Origin: Candidatus Enterousia intestinigallinarum
GTDB lineage: Bacteria; Pseudomonadota; Alphaproteobacteria; Rs-D84
Length of the DNA stretch: 64,000 nt
Assembly (NCBI GenBank): GCA_944407095.1
Contig: OX097180.1
Coordinates: forward strand, 372,001-436,000
Direction: 5' to 3'
Part shown: positions 46,456 to 54,500 of the stretch, in pieces
Position numbering within the stretch: position 1 is the stretch's first letter
Layout of the letters: every line of letters starts with the position of its first letter
The notes under the pieces: generated by a model
The model's input: the letters and a program-made list of their open reading frames with translations, nothing else
The model's database searches: none
Told to the model about the DNA's origin: nothing
Made by a program: the position numbers and the translations under genes

Positions 46456-47253
46456 ATGGAAGATAATACCGCAATATCTTTTGCAAACGTTGGCGCGCGA
46501 TATGATAACGCACGCGAAGTCCTGTCAGACGTGTCGTTTAATATCAGTGCTGGGGCGTTTTATTTCCTGTCCGGCGCATCGGGTGCGGGTAAAACAACTT
46601 TGCTTCGACTGATATATCAACTGCATAAGCCGTGTCGTGGCCAAATAAAACTGTTTGGCCGTGTTACAAATGATATGACACGCGACGAAATCGCACAACT
46701 GCGCCATAAAATGGCCATTGTATTTCAGGAATATTCACTGTTATCGCATATGTCGGTTTTTGACAACGTGGCGTTGCCGTTACGCGTACGTGGCCTGGCC
46801 GAAGCGAAAATAAAAAAACTGGTGTTAAAGGTTCTGGAATGGGTTGGTCTGGCAAAATATGCGGACGCAAATCCAAAAACATTATCTGGCGGCCAGCAAC
46901 AGCGTGTATCTGTCGCACGTGCAATTATTATACAGCCGGCAATTTTACTGGCCGACGAACCGACGGGTAATCTGGATGATGAAAACGCGTCGCGTCTGAT
47001 GGAACTGTTCGTCCAGATGAACAAAACGTTCGGCACAACGATAATTCTGGCAACGCACAGTACCAAACTGATGGAAACATATAAATTTCCGGTAATACAC
47101 GTTGAAAATCATCGTGTGAACTTTGTCACATCACCGGGTGATAACAAAACGACGACACCCCACCCCACTACGCAAAAGGTATGGCGCGGTCCCAAACCAC
47201 AAAACTATTTTACTGAACTGTCAAAACAATTTGATGATATCGGAAATGCATAA
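46456..47253 (+). CDS. ftsE: Cell-division ATPase FtsE
   Basis: 265-residue ABC ATPase. Walker A GASGAGKTTLLRL, Q-loop VFQEYSLL, signature LSGGQQQRVSVARA, Walker B ILLADEPTGNLDD and switch His in ILATHS. With FtsX it activates septal peptidoglycan hydrolases. A C-terminal extension of about 40 residues after the domain is longer than in E. coli FtsE (222 residues). It abuts ftsX with no gap. Confidence 0.93.
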   Translation: MEDNTAISFANVGARYDNAREVLSDVSFNISAGAFYFLSGASGAGKTTLLRLIYQLHKPCRGQIKLFGRVTNDMTRDEIAQLRHKMAIVFQEYSLLSHMSVFDNVALPLRVRGLAEAKIKKLVLKVLEWVGLAKYADANPKTLSGGQQQRVSVARAIIIQPAILLADEPTGNLDDENASRLMELFVQMNKTFGTTIILATHSTKLMETYKFPVIHVENHRVNFVTSPGDNKTTTPHPTTQKVWRGPKPQNYFTELSKQFDDIGNA

Positions 47254-48096
47254 ATGACAAAAAAACCGATTGTTTTTTCATTAGTACGCGACCAGTCAAT
47301 ATTTATGACGGCGATTATGTCACTGCTGACATTTTTAGCAGTACTGGCGTTTGGTATCGCATTGGCAATCGGGACCGGCGTCATACGTTGGAATACCCAG
47401 TGGGATTTAACCGCGACAATCCAGGTTATGGATTCCAAAAATGCGGACGCGGTCAAAAAGATTCTGGACGATAACGCTGACAAAACCGCCACGGTTACGG
47501 AAATAACAACCGACCAGATGCGTGATTTGTTACGCCCGTGGATGTCGGGCGGCGGTGGCGCATTGGAAAACTATCTGCCAAAAATGTACGAGGTTCGGTT
47601 CAACACCGCGTCTGATTTAGATACCGTTGCCGGGCAAATCGGCAATCGTGCACGTTTTCTGACACACGCCCAGGCGTTGGAAAATTCCGCATCTGCGGGG
47701 TGGAAAATGATTTTAATTTCATCGTTTGTATTATTGCTGACTCTGGGTGCGATTGGTGTGTGTATATCATATATCGCACGTAATACGGCAATGCTGCATC
47801 GTCGTGAATTGGAAATATTAAATCAAATCGGTGCCACGGACGCATATGTTGTGCGCCAGATGCAGATTATTATCACAAAAATTTGCGTAACGGCGGGTGC
47901 AGCCGGATTTATCGTTGCGGTTCCTGTTTTGTTACTGATTCTGGGCGCGGCGCACAGTGCGCGTGTCGGTCTGATGGCGATGCTGAATATATCTGGTGGT
48001 GGCTGGTTTGCACTGTTCTTGTTACCGGTAGCGATAATTATATTTGCTATATGGATTACACGACGCACGACAATAAGTATTTTGAAGAATAATTGA
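47254..48096 (+). CDS. ftsX: Cell-division permease-like FtsX
   Basis: 280 residues, starting directly after the ftsE stop. Topology is FtsX-like: one N-terminal helix (TAIMSLLTFLAVLAFGIALA), an external domain with an MYEVRFNTASDLDTVAGQI segment, then three C-terminal helices (ILISSFVLLLTLGAIGVCIS, AAGFIVAVPVLLLIL, GWFALFLLPVAIIIFAIWI). It ends in the stop that overlaps the next start. Confidence 0.9.
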   Translation: MTKKPIVFSLVRDQSIFMTAIMSLLTFLAVLAFGIALAIGTGVIRWNTQWDLTATIQVMDSKNADAVKKILDDNADKTATVTEITTDQMRDLLRPWMSGGGGALENYLPKMYEVRFNTASDLDTVAGQIGNRARFLTHAQALENSASAGWKMILISSFVLLLTLGAIGVCISYIARNTAMLHRRELEILNQIGATDAYVVRQMQIIITKICVTAGAAGFIVAVPVLLLILGAAHSARVGLMAMLNISGGGWFALFLLPVAIIIFAIWITRRTTISILKNN

Positions 48097-48605
48097 TGAA
48101 ACTTTTAACCCCCTCTTTATTGATAATAACATTTTTTGTTGTCGGCGGAATGGTTTTCAAATCAACAGCGCCACGTACGTGTGCGACCATACTGCCCAAC
48201 GATACAATATTTGTTCTGACCGGCGATATGCGCCGCATACCGTTTGCTATGCGCCAACTGCGCAAATACCCAGACGCGGATTTATACATAATCGGTGCCG
48301 GGGCAAATGGATCGTTTGAAATGGCGCGCCGCGTTACAATAGAATCAGATTCAAAATCGACGTATCAAAATGCACTGGCAATACGCGATATTGCATTGCG
48401 TACTGGCCTGGACAGAATTGTTATCATCACGACCGAAGACCATATGAACCGTGCAAAATACCTGATATCGCACGAATTGCCGGATGCAGAAATAGTTATG
48501 TGCCCAGTTCCATTGACAGATATGCCCGTTACAAAAAGACTTGAACGATGGGCCATTGAGTATATAAAATACATCGCAACTCTATTTGGTATCAAAGAAG
48601 GTTAA
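48096..48605 (+). CDS. DUF218 (YdcF/ElyC-like) protein
   Basis: 169 residues from ATG 48096, which overlaps the ftsX stop (TGATG). One N-terminal membrane segment, then NDTIFVLTGDMRRIPFAMRQL, ADLYIIGAGANG, SKSTYQNALAIRD and IIITTEDHMNRAKYLISHE, the DUF218 pattern with conserved Asn, Glu and His. Family members act in envelope assembly (ElyC) or are uncharacterised. Confidence 0.85.
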   Translation: MKLLTPSLLIITFFVVGGMVFKSTAPRTCATILPNDTIFVLTGDMRRIPFAMRQLRKYPDADLYIIGAGANGSFEMARRVTIESDSKSTYQNALAIRDIALRTGLDRIVIITTEDHMNRAKYLISHELPDAEIVMCPVPLTDMPVTKRLERWAIEYIKYIATLFGIKEG

Positions 48606-48617
48606 AGGGGAAACAAT

Positions 48618-49325
48618 ATGTTTAGAACTGTAATATTCAAAATTTTATTGGGTTTATATTTTGTGCTGTGGTCACCGATATTGCTGATCGGTCTGATATC
48701 AAAGCCGTTAAATAGATTTTTCGTTCTGACGTGCGCATCAGGCGTACTGGTATTGGCACGACTGGTTGCGGGAATAAAATACGTGATACACTATCCCCCG
48801 GTCGAAGAAAACGGCGTCCCCGTCGCGCCGAACGGCAATATCCGACTAGACGGCAAATCAATCATTGCCGCCAAGCATATGTCGATTTTAGAAATAGCCG
48901 TTTTATCAACCCACGTACCAAATTCATTTTTTATCATAAAGCGCGAGCTGCTGTGGATTCCGATTTACGGATGGGCATTTTGGCGTATGGGGCTGCAGCC
49001 GGTGAACCGTGCACGCGGTGCAACAAATATGAAAAAATTGACACACGCGGTCGCAAAAAAGATTATGGACGGCCAAAACCTGATAATATTCCCCGAAGGC
49101 ACACGTGCCAAACCGGGTCAACATATACCACTGCGCCGCGGATTGCTGTTTTTAGCACACGAATTAAAATTGCCGATATTACCGGTCGGCACAGATGCGG
49201 GCGTATATTGGCCAAAGCACGGAAAAATGCGCAGCGGCACCGCCCACATATGGTTTGAACCGATGCTGCCGTGCAATGCGTCACTGGACGAAATCAGCGA
49301 AGCAATCAACCGCCACAGTGCATAA
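48618..49325 (+). CDS. plsC: 1-acyl-sn-glycerol-3-phosphate acyltransferase (PlsC-like)
   Basis: 235 residues with an N-terminal membrane anchor. Acyltransferase motif I is KHMSILE (HX4E in place of the usual HX4D), motif II GWAFWRMGLQPVNRARG, motif III FPEGTRAKPGQ and motif IV LPILPVGTDAG. It makes phosphatidic acid from lysophosphatidic acid. The Asp-to-Glu change in the catalytic dyad is conservative but unusual. Last gene of ftsE-ftsX-DUF218-plsC. Confidence 0.88.
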   Translation: MFRTVIFKILLGLYFVLWSPILLIGLISKPLNRFFVLTCASGVLVLARLVAGIKYVIHYPPVEENGVPVAPNGNIRLDGKSIIAAKHMSILEIAVLSTHVPNSFFIIKRELLWIPIYGWAFWRMGLQPVNRARGATNMKKLTHAVAKKIMDGQNLIIFPEGTRAKPGQHIPLRRGLLFLAHELKLPILPVGTDAGVYWPKHGKMRSGTAHIWFEPMLPCNASLDEISEAINRHSA

Positions 49326-49326
49326 T

Positions 49327-49350
49327 AAAATCCCGCACCCGCGGGATTTT
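49327..49350. terminator. Bidirectional terminator
   Basis: AAAATCCCGC / GCGGGATTTT with a 4-base loop between plsC and a convergent small gene. Confidence 0.85.
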
Positions 49351-49464
49351 TTATTCATAATAACACAAGTACAGACATTGGGACAAATCACTACATATCT
49401 CTGCATACGATATATACGGCCACCCAGAAACCAAGCCCAACAAAAATAAAAACCTTATTTTCAT
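49351..49464 (-). CDS. 37-residue secreted Cys peptide
   Basis: Read directly from the gap between plsC and the Cys-rich gene. Signal peptide MKIRFLFLLGLVSGWPYISYA, then a 16-residue mature peptide with three cysteines that ends LCYYE. AGGGG lies eight bases before the ATG, and a terminator follows the stop at once. The CYY ending matches the ends of the secreted proteins at 49694 (NCYYS) and 56839 (RCYYSE). A very small member or relic of the same secreted family. Confidence 0.6.
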   Translation of the reverse strand: MKIRFLFLLGLVSGWPYISYAEICSDLSQCLYLCYYE

Positions 49465-49525
49465 AATTTTTACCCCTATTTCTATGCCGAATGCAATCGT
49501 TCGATAAAAAACGCAACAAATAGTG

Positions 49526-49555
49526 TTGACGCAGTGGCGAATTTTGGGGTAAAAT
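49526..49555 (+). promoter_or_regulatory. Predicted promoter before the Cys-rich gene at 49694
   Basis: TTGACG (49526-49531), an 18-base spacer and TAAAAT (49550-49555). Confidence 0.55.
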
Positions 49556-49582
49556 AAAATTAAATAAATGCCGAAAACAAAC

Positions 49583-49610
49583 CACCGATTACAATCGGTG
49601 TTTTTATTTT
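49583..49610 (+). terminator. Terminator inside the leader of the Cys-rich gene
   Basis: CACCGAT / ATCGGTG (49583-49600) with T-run, about 25 bases after the predicted transcript start and 84 bases before the ATG. It is placed like the terminators of leaders A-C but lacks their GGGG...CCYC element. Confidence 0.6.
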
Positions 49611-49693
49611 TGAAAGAATCCCTGATTTCTGCATATTTTTATCCCCCATTTTTGCCGAAATAAAACGGTGGATTTCTAACACTTCTGACACCA

Positions 49694-50101
49694 ATGGCAA
49701 ATGCGGCGGATATCCTCTGTTATATGTGCCAAAAACCAGTCGGCGCAAACTGGACAGTTGACGCATCTTGTACTGGAACTTCGTGCAGGAATTGCAAAAC
49801 CACCACAAGCACCAGGAACGGTGTTATAACCACAACAACCGCCACAATGCGTTCAAATTGTCCAACAGGTTTAACTGGTACAATCACGTGTAGTTGTAGC
49901 CGCACATATTCATATAAATGCGCGGCCGGGTATTATGGACAGCCCAAATCTGCTTTTGTGGGTCAATGCACAGAATGCCCAGGAAATGGAACATCAGCCG
50001 TTGGCAGTACCAGCATAACATCCTGCTATTTACCCAGTGGCACCAGTTGTTCAGACACATCTGGTACTTGCACATATACAAGTAATTGTTATTACAGTTA
50101 A
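49694..50101 (+). pseudogene. Cys-rich secreted protein with damaged signal peptide
   Basis: The frame from the first ATG gives 135 residues. It starts MANAADILCYMCQK, with the ANA-A of a signal-peptidase site but no hydrophobic core. The ten codons before the ATG read GFLTLLTP-like hydrophobic residues, yet a TAA at 49661 and no start codon precede them, so the 5' end looks broken. The mature part has about 19 Cys and ends with CTECPGNGTSAVGSTSITSC and TSNCYYS, paralogous to the end of the protein at 56839. It may be silent, or start non-canonically. Confidence 0.55.
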
Positions 50102-50111
50102 AGCATTAAAC

Positions 50112-50534
50112 TTATTGGTCTTGGTCACACCAACTATCGCGGCGGCCACCATCATACGGCCGCCCAAATTTTTCATTTATTAAAATTCTGGACACGTCGC
50201 GCCCGTCGGACGTAAAAACACGCGCATCTATGCGCCCCAGATATTTGTCATCGGCAATATCACGCAAATCCACCGTTGTACCAACTGGCAGCAGTTCAGC
50301 CAACCTGTCGCGTGCACGCAACGCCATTTCTATTTCGCGTTCACATTTTCCATTGATTTCCGGTGTATCAACATCCGCCAATCGTACACGTACGGTTATT
50401 GTTATATCTTCATCCAATAAAACACGTGCGGCAAACGTATCACCGTCAAGAACATAATCAACCGTCGCAGGCACCGCAGCGGCCGAAAACATCAAAAAAC
50501 ACGAAAAACAAATTCCCGCAACAATGCGCATCAT
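50112..50534 (-). CDS. Secreted nuclease of the thermonuclease (SNase) family
   Basis: 140 residues with a signal peptide (MMRIVAGICFSCFLMFSAAAVPA). The OB-fold active site is complete: VLDGDTFAARV, VRLADVDTPEING with the Ca-binding Asp and catalytic Arg/Glu, and DDKYLGRIDARV with the second catalytic Arg. It cleaves DNA or RNA in the periplasm or outside the cell. The start codon lies two bases before the tolB stop, so translation is coupled. An ATG three bases further on is equally possible. Confidence 0.88.
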   Translation of the reverse strand: MMRIVAGICFSCFLMFSAAAVPATVDYVLDGDTFAARVLLDEDITITVRVRLADVDTPEINGKCEREIEMALRARDRLAELLPVGTTVDLRDIADDKYLGRIDARVFTSDGRDVSRILINEKFGRPYDGGRRDSWCDQDQ

Positions 50535-50536
50535 TA

Positions 50537-51856
50537 TTATGGCAACCGCGGCGACCAGGTCGGTTCAACACCGTTCACCCCGTCCGGCAGTTCTATTTCA
50601 TATATATTGCGGCCGGTGATATCAACACTGCGAATATGACTGATGCGTTCAATACCGTCCAAGGCCTTTTCTGTTTCATAATAGACAACACGACGCGAAC
50701 CGGGTGCCCAGGACGGTGCCTCCATATACCAGCCACCGGCCAATATTTTTTCATTTCGCCCGCGCGGGTCCATAATACCGATATAAAATGTATCATCTGC
50801 AATTTTGGTAAATGCGATAAATTTGCCGTCCGGCGACCAGGCCGGTGTTGCATACCGCCCCGCCCCGTATGTTATACGCTCAACCCCGCCGCTTTCCAAA
50901 TCCAGAACATAGATTTGCTGATTACCGCTGCGATCGGAATTAAATGCCATTTTTTTGCCGTCAGGTGAATAAGACGGACTGGTATTCAACGAATGTCCAA
51001 ACGTCAACTGACGCAAGGATTTTGATTCTATATCGTACTCATATATATGGGTTATGCCATTTTTAACCAAAGACAATGCAATTTTTGTCCCGTCTGGCGA
51101 AAACCGTGGCGCAAAATTCATTCCACCAAACTGTCCCAAACGACGCTGTTCCCCCGTTTCCAAGTCCAATGTCCAAACCATCGGATCGTCGTCACGGAAA
51201 GACAAGAACACAATCGTCTGCATATTCGGCGAAAAATGCGGCGACATAACAAAAGTATCCGCATCAGACAAATAGCGCAACCCATAGCCGTCCTGATCCA
51301 TAATTGCCATACGCTTTACCCGATTATTTACCGGGCCACTTTCGGCAATAAATACAATTTGAGTATCAAAATATCCCACTTCGCCCGTCAAGCGCTCATA
51401 AATTGCATCCGCCATAATATGCGCCAGACGTCGTGCAGATTTCTTTGACGCAACCAAACTTTGTGCTTCGATTTGTTCCCGGCCATTTACGTCCCAGACA
51501 TAAAATTCCAAATTATACCGCCCGCCGGATTCGGCTGATAATTTCGCCTGAACCAGAACCTGGGCCTTTACCGCGCGCCATAATGTAAAGTCCGGCATTT
51601 TGCCCATTTCAACAAATTCCGGCAATGCATCACGCGCCACTATGCGGAAAAGTCCCGTTGATTTCAAATCAGCATCAACAACATCACGTATCATTTCTGC
51701 ATCACGTGCAGAAACATTTCCAACAGTTTCTATTTTTTGAACAGCCACAGCAATCGGTTCAACACCACCGGCAATAATATCAACCTTCAGTTCCGCACGC
51801 GCCACACCAATAAAGGCAAAACACATAACAACCAGTGTCAAAAACTTTTTAATCAT
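50537..51856 (-). CDS. tolB: Tol-Pal system protein TolB
   Basis: 439 residues from ATG 51856, chosen because a signal peptide follows (MIKKFLTLVVMCFAFIGVARA) and AAAGGA is placed 9-12 bases before it. An N-terminal domain precedes a six-bladed propeller with repeated FSPDGTKIA, YSPDGKKMAF and WSPDGKFIAF blades. It binds Pal and supports outer-membrane invagination. Pal is at 45975 on the other strand; tolA, tolQ and tolR are not in the window. Confidence 0.95.
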   Translation of the reverse strand: MIKKFLTLVVMCFAFIGVARAELKVDIIAGGVEPIAVAVQKIETVGNVSARDAEMIRDVVDADLKSTGLFRIVARDALPEFVEMGKMPDFTLWRAVKAQVLVQAKLSAESGGRYNLEFYVWDVNGREQIEAQSLVASKKSARRLAHIMADAIYERLTGEVGYFDTQIVFIAESGPVNNRVKRMAIMDQDGYGLRYLSDADTFVMSPHFSPNMQTIVFLSFRDDDPMVWTLDLETGEQRRLGQFGGMNFAPRFSPDGTKIALSLVKNGITHIYEYDIESKSLRQLTFGHSLNTSPSYSPDGKKMAFNSDRSGNQQIYVLDLESGGVERITYGAGRYATPAWSPDGKFIAFTKIADDTFYIGIMDPRGRNEKILAGGWYMEAPSWAPGSRRVVYYETEKALDGIERISHIRSVDITGRNIYEIELPDGVNGVEPTWSPRLP

Positions 51857-52003
51857 AATTGTAAATCCTTTCCACAATATAATTTGTATGTAATTTTATA
51901 TGTATCTTATTCAAATTGCAAGAAATCGCGCCGATTATTCCACCCCCACAACATAAAATATAGACCCGCCCCACCCCGCAATACACCCGACCACACACCC
52001 GCC

Positions 52004-52123
52004 ATCACAACCGTGATTACAACCGTATTTACGGCCGCAATTACAAATGTATTGACAAATGTCAATACGATGATATAGTCAGTTGTAAGTACGGCGGTAT
52101 TGCCGACTGTATAGGAGACAGTG
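52004..52123. repeat. 12-bp degenerate iterons over the RHH-gene promoter
   Basis: About ten consecutive 12-base units with the pattern aTtACaaccGTa, for example ATTACAACCGTA (52016), ATTACAAATGTA (52040), TTGACAAATGTC (52052) and AGTACGGCGGTA (52088). The phase is kept for the whole length, from 121 bases upstream to the start codon. Units 4-6 contain the palindrome GTATTGAC-AAAT-GTCAATAC (52049-52068). Likely tandem operators. Confidence 0.65.
52052..52079 (+). promoter_or_regulatory. Predicted promoter of the RHH operon
   Basis: TTGACA (52052-52057), a 16-base spacer and TATAGT (52074-52079). The -35 box lies within a perfect 8-bp inverted repeat. Confidence 0.65.
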
Positions 52124-52124
52124 T

Positions 52125-52352
52125 ATGCCAAACGTAATGCAACAATTGTTCATAATGAACATCGAAGCACTGCTGAAAGAATACGCGGCCTATCGCGCAT
52201 TCAATAAATCGGACAGCGTTATAAATATGCGTATCCCACACCAGATATTGGAACGCATAAAAAAACTGGCCGAGGCACAACACGTCCCATACCAACTGTT
52301 GATATCATCGGTTTTATACTCGCTGGTAAGTGCCGACGAATCCCAACAGTAA
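52125..52352 (+). CDS. Ribbon-helix-helix regulator (CopG/antitoxin-like)
   Basis: 75 residues. The segment INMRIPHQILERIKKLAEAQHVPYQLLISSVLYSLV matches the RHH pattern: a beta strand (VINMRIP), helix A (ILERIKKLAEA), a turn with VPYQ, and helix B (LLISSVLYSLV). This is the form seen in BrnA-like antitoxins and small repressors. It binds DNA as a dimer in tandem, which fits the iterons at its promoter. It is 19 bases before the next gene, so the two form an operon. Confidence 0.75.
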   Translation: MPNVMQQLFIMNIEALLKEYAAYRAFNKSDSVINMRIPHQILERIKKLAEAQHVPYQLLISSVLYSLVSADESQQ

Positions 52353-52371
52353 CTAAGTCCAGGAGGCAAAT

Positions 52372-53322
52372 ATGGCGGCGCATAATAAATCAAAAAACAC
52401 ATTTGATTTTCTGCAAAAAAACACCCATCGTGTCAACGAAGCATATGCGTATCAACTGCCCCTGACCCCGAACCCACATCCCTATAAAAATGATTCCCAA
52501 TATTGGCTGTTTTCAGATTTATATAATTTGTTTGGCGGTCAATATGTGGGACGCCATAAAGACATAGATAACACGATGCAAACGGCGATTACGTTTTCAG
52601 ATTTTGAAAAATTGCCGCGCACAAATGCAGATAAGATTTCACGTCCAAACAGTTTTATCGATTTTTATTCCGGACACGTTGTAACCATCGCAAACGATTA
52701 CAATATACACGAAGCATCAGGTACAACAATCACACGAAAAAACGGCCCCGACGCCAAACTTAGCCGGTATGCCTGTTGGGCGATGATGAAACGCTGGCCA
52801 TCACGCATTTTTGCCCAGCTGTACTTTATAATGCCCGATACAACATTTGAAGCCCTGTATAACGCGGCATATAAATTTTCCAGAATATACCAGCGCGCCG
52901 AACTGTCACGCGCCGAAAAAATAATCAACGGCATCGCATACAGACACAATGCGAATATGCGTCAAGTTCACGCAAAAATGGATCGGGCATTCTTTTATAT
53001 ATCCGACACAGATACTATACGCGACGCATATGAAATATCTGGTTCATTACTGGACTATATGGGCGCCCGTTCATTAATGGCGCGCCGTATTGCGCTGGAC
53101 AACGCAATACAAAAGTTTGATTCCGCCCACCGTGTGACATTTGACACTTTTATGGACATTCTGTACGAAGAATTAATTCGGGCCCGCATCAATATGTCAC
53201 GCCAAACCGACCGCACGCCAGAGACGGACATATCACGCACGCCCATATCACGCGTCGCCAGCGATTTGAAAAAACTGGAACGACAATTTATAAATAAATA
53301 CGCATTTCAAAATTTAAGATAA
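52372..53322 (+). CDS. DinD/BRO-like protein in operon with the RHH regulator
   Basis: 316 residues, cytoplasmic. YWLFSDLYNLFGGQYVGRHK with the following DNTMQTAITFSDF region resembles the N-terminal part of DinD/BRO proteins. GPDAKLSRYACWAMMKRWPS, then RIFAQLYFIMP, is close to the DinD motif KLSRYACYLIAxNxxP..AQxYF. The C-terminal 130 residues are helical and basic. DinD modulates RecA in E. coli, and BRO proteins are viral or phage regulators. Strong AGGAGG site. The role with an RHH repressor could be toxin-like or SOS-linked, but this is inference. Confidence 0.55.
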   Translation: MAAHNKSKNTFDFLQKNTHRVNEAYAYQLPLTPNPHPYKNDSQYWLFSDLYNLFGGQYVGRHKDIDNTMQTAITFSDFEKLPRTNADKISRPNSFIDFYSGHVVTIANDYNIHEASGTTITRKNGPDAKLSRYACWAMMKRWPSRIFAQLYFIMPDTTFEALYNAAYKFSRIYQRAELSRAEKIINGIAYRHNANMRQVHAKMDRAFFYISDTDTIRDAYEISGSLLDYMGARSLMARRIALDNAIQKFDSAHRVTFDTFMDILYEELIRARINMSRQTDRTPETDISRTPISRVASDLKKLERQFINKYAFQNLR

Positions 53323-53339
53323 AAAATCAAACAAATAAA

Positions 53340-53368
53340 TGGGGCGACCAAACGGCCGCCCCATTTTT
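53340..53368 (+). terminator. Intrinsic terminator
   Basis: TGGGGCG / CGCCCCA stem with 10-base loop and T-run after the DinD-like gene. Confidence 0.8.
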
Positions 53369-53378
53369 ACATATCTTA

Positions 53379-53756
53379 TTATCTGCCCCAGTTCAAAATC
53401 ACATCCTGGCAGCCAATCAATCCCAAACCGGCCGATGACAGGAAGAACTGTAACACTATACCAATACCAAACAACAAAACGAATCCAACCAGCATTCCGG
53501 TTCCTTTCTTTTGCAGGTCATCCATTTTAACTTCGCCCTTGGATATATAACCCCACGCCCATCCAGCGATAATGAACGCCGCACCAACAAACGCCAGGGT
53601 ACGCAAAATCTGAAATACCCCGTACATTTGACCAATCAGATCACACAGCCCGGAATTATTTACCCCACCAACGCCGGCCGCCGCCGCCATTGCCGCAGAC
53701 ACACCCGTTAAAACAACGATTCCGGCAAATCCCAGTTTTTTTAACAAATTCTTCAT
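53379..53756 (-). CDS. VirB2/TrbC-like pilin-type membrane protein
   Basis: 125 residues from ATG 53756. Signal peptide (KKLGFAGIVVLTGVSAAMA) followed by two hydrophobic helices: GVFQILRTLAFVGAAFIIAG and GMLVGFVLLFGIGIVLQFFL, separated by the polar loop KGEVKMDDLQKKG. This is the layout of VirB2 major pilins of type IV secretion. No other VirB gene is present in the window, so it may belong to a scattered T4SS or be an orphan. Two Cys flank the helices. Confidence 0.6.
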   Translation of the reverse strand: MKNLLKKLGFAGIVVLTGVSAAMAAAAGVGGVNNSGLCDLIGQMYGVFQILRTLAFVGAAFIIAGWAWGYISKGEVKMDDLQKKGTGMLVGFVLLFGIGIVLQFFLSSAGLGLIGCQDVILNWGR

Positions 53757-53872
53757 ATAAATCCCCTTTTCTTTTTCTATAATTTTATCATAATTTTGAC
53801 GCCTGTGCAACGACATAAACAAATAAAAAGGCGGTGCCAGATTGACACCGCCGTATATTTGCCAATGTAAAA

Positions 53873-54262
53873 TTACATAGCAGGAACGATAATATATCTG
53901 CGTTTCAGAACCGGCTGTGCCGCATTACAAGAACTGCAGGAAACCTGTTCCACCTTGGCATCACAAGAATTGCACGGAACTTCTTGGGCGGCCGGAACCA
54001 GAATCTGGCGATCGTGACGCGGCGCCTGGCCAAAGTTATCAATGGCATACAAATCTTCGCAACGGGTATTGCGGTACACAATCTTTTTACCGTTATCAAT
54101 ACCGCTTACATAGCGCGAGAAATTACGACCATATTCACCAGCATAATAGATGCAATCCTGACCATCTTGAGTGTATCTGACGCCACCCTTGTAATAATCA
54201 TAATATGCGCCACAACCCGCCAGGGACGTCAGCGCGATTACAGAAACCAGAACTTTTTTCAT
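53873..54262 (-). CDS. Lipoprotein of unknown function
   Basis: 129 residues. Lipobox TSLAGC puts the acylated Cys near residue 17. The mature part is Tyr-rich at first (GAYYDYYKGGVRYTQDGQDC) and has four CxxC-like Cys near the end (CNSCDAKVEQVSCSSCNAAQ). The close CxxC pairs suggest metal binding or redox activity at the envelope. No family recognised. TTGACA about 70 bases upstream indicates its own promoter. Confidence 0.65.
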   Translation of the reverse strand: MKKVLVSVIALTSLAGCGAYYDYYKGGVRYTQDGQDCIYYAGEYGRNFSRYVSGIDNGKKIVYRNTRCEDLYAIDNFGQAPRHDRQILVPAAQEVPCNSCDAKVEQVSCSSCNAAQPVLKRRYIIVPAM

Positions 54263-54500
54263 AAAACAAACCCTTTGGCTTTAACTCTGTTATCCTCTGA
54301 CCCGCTCCCCGATTCGTACTTTAATTGTTGCACAAAAATCCCCGTTGTCAAGTTTTATTGATTTATATTCATATCAAAACGCCCAACAGTATTTCATATG
54401 GTCCGGCAAAGATTCCCATAAATTATTTGGGCGCACCGCCACCGATTGTGTTATAATTGACACTGACGACAAACTATAAATTTTTAAGGACGGAAAAACT

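Noticed and set aside
51907-52131. A 74-codon minus-strand frame with four-residue repeats over the RHH promoter
   Set aside because: The periodicity follows from the 12-bp iterons, it overlaps the start of the RHH gene, and it has no clear ribosome-binding site.
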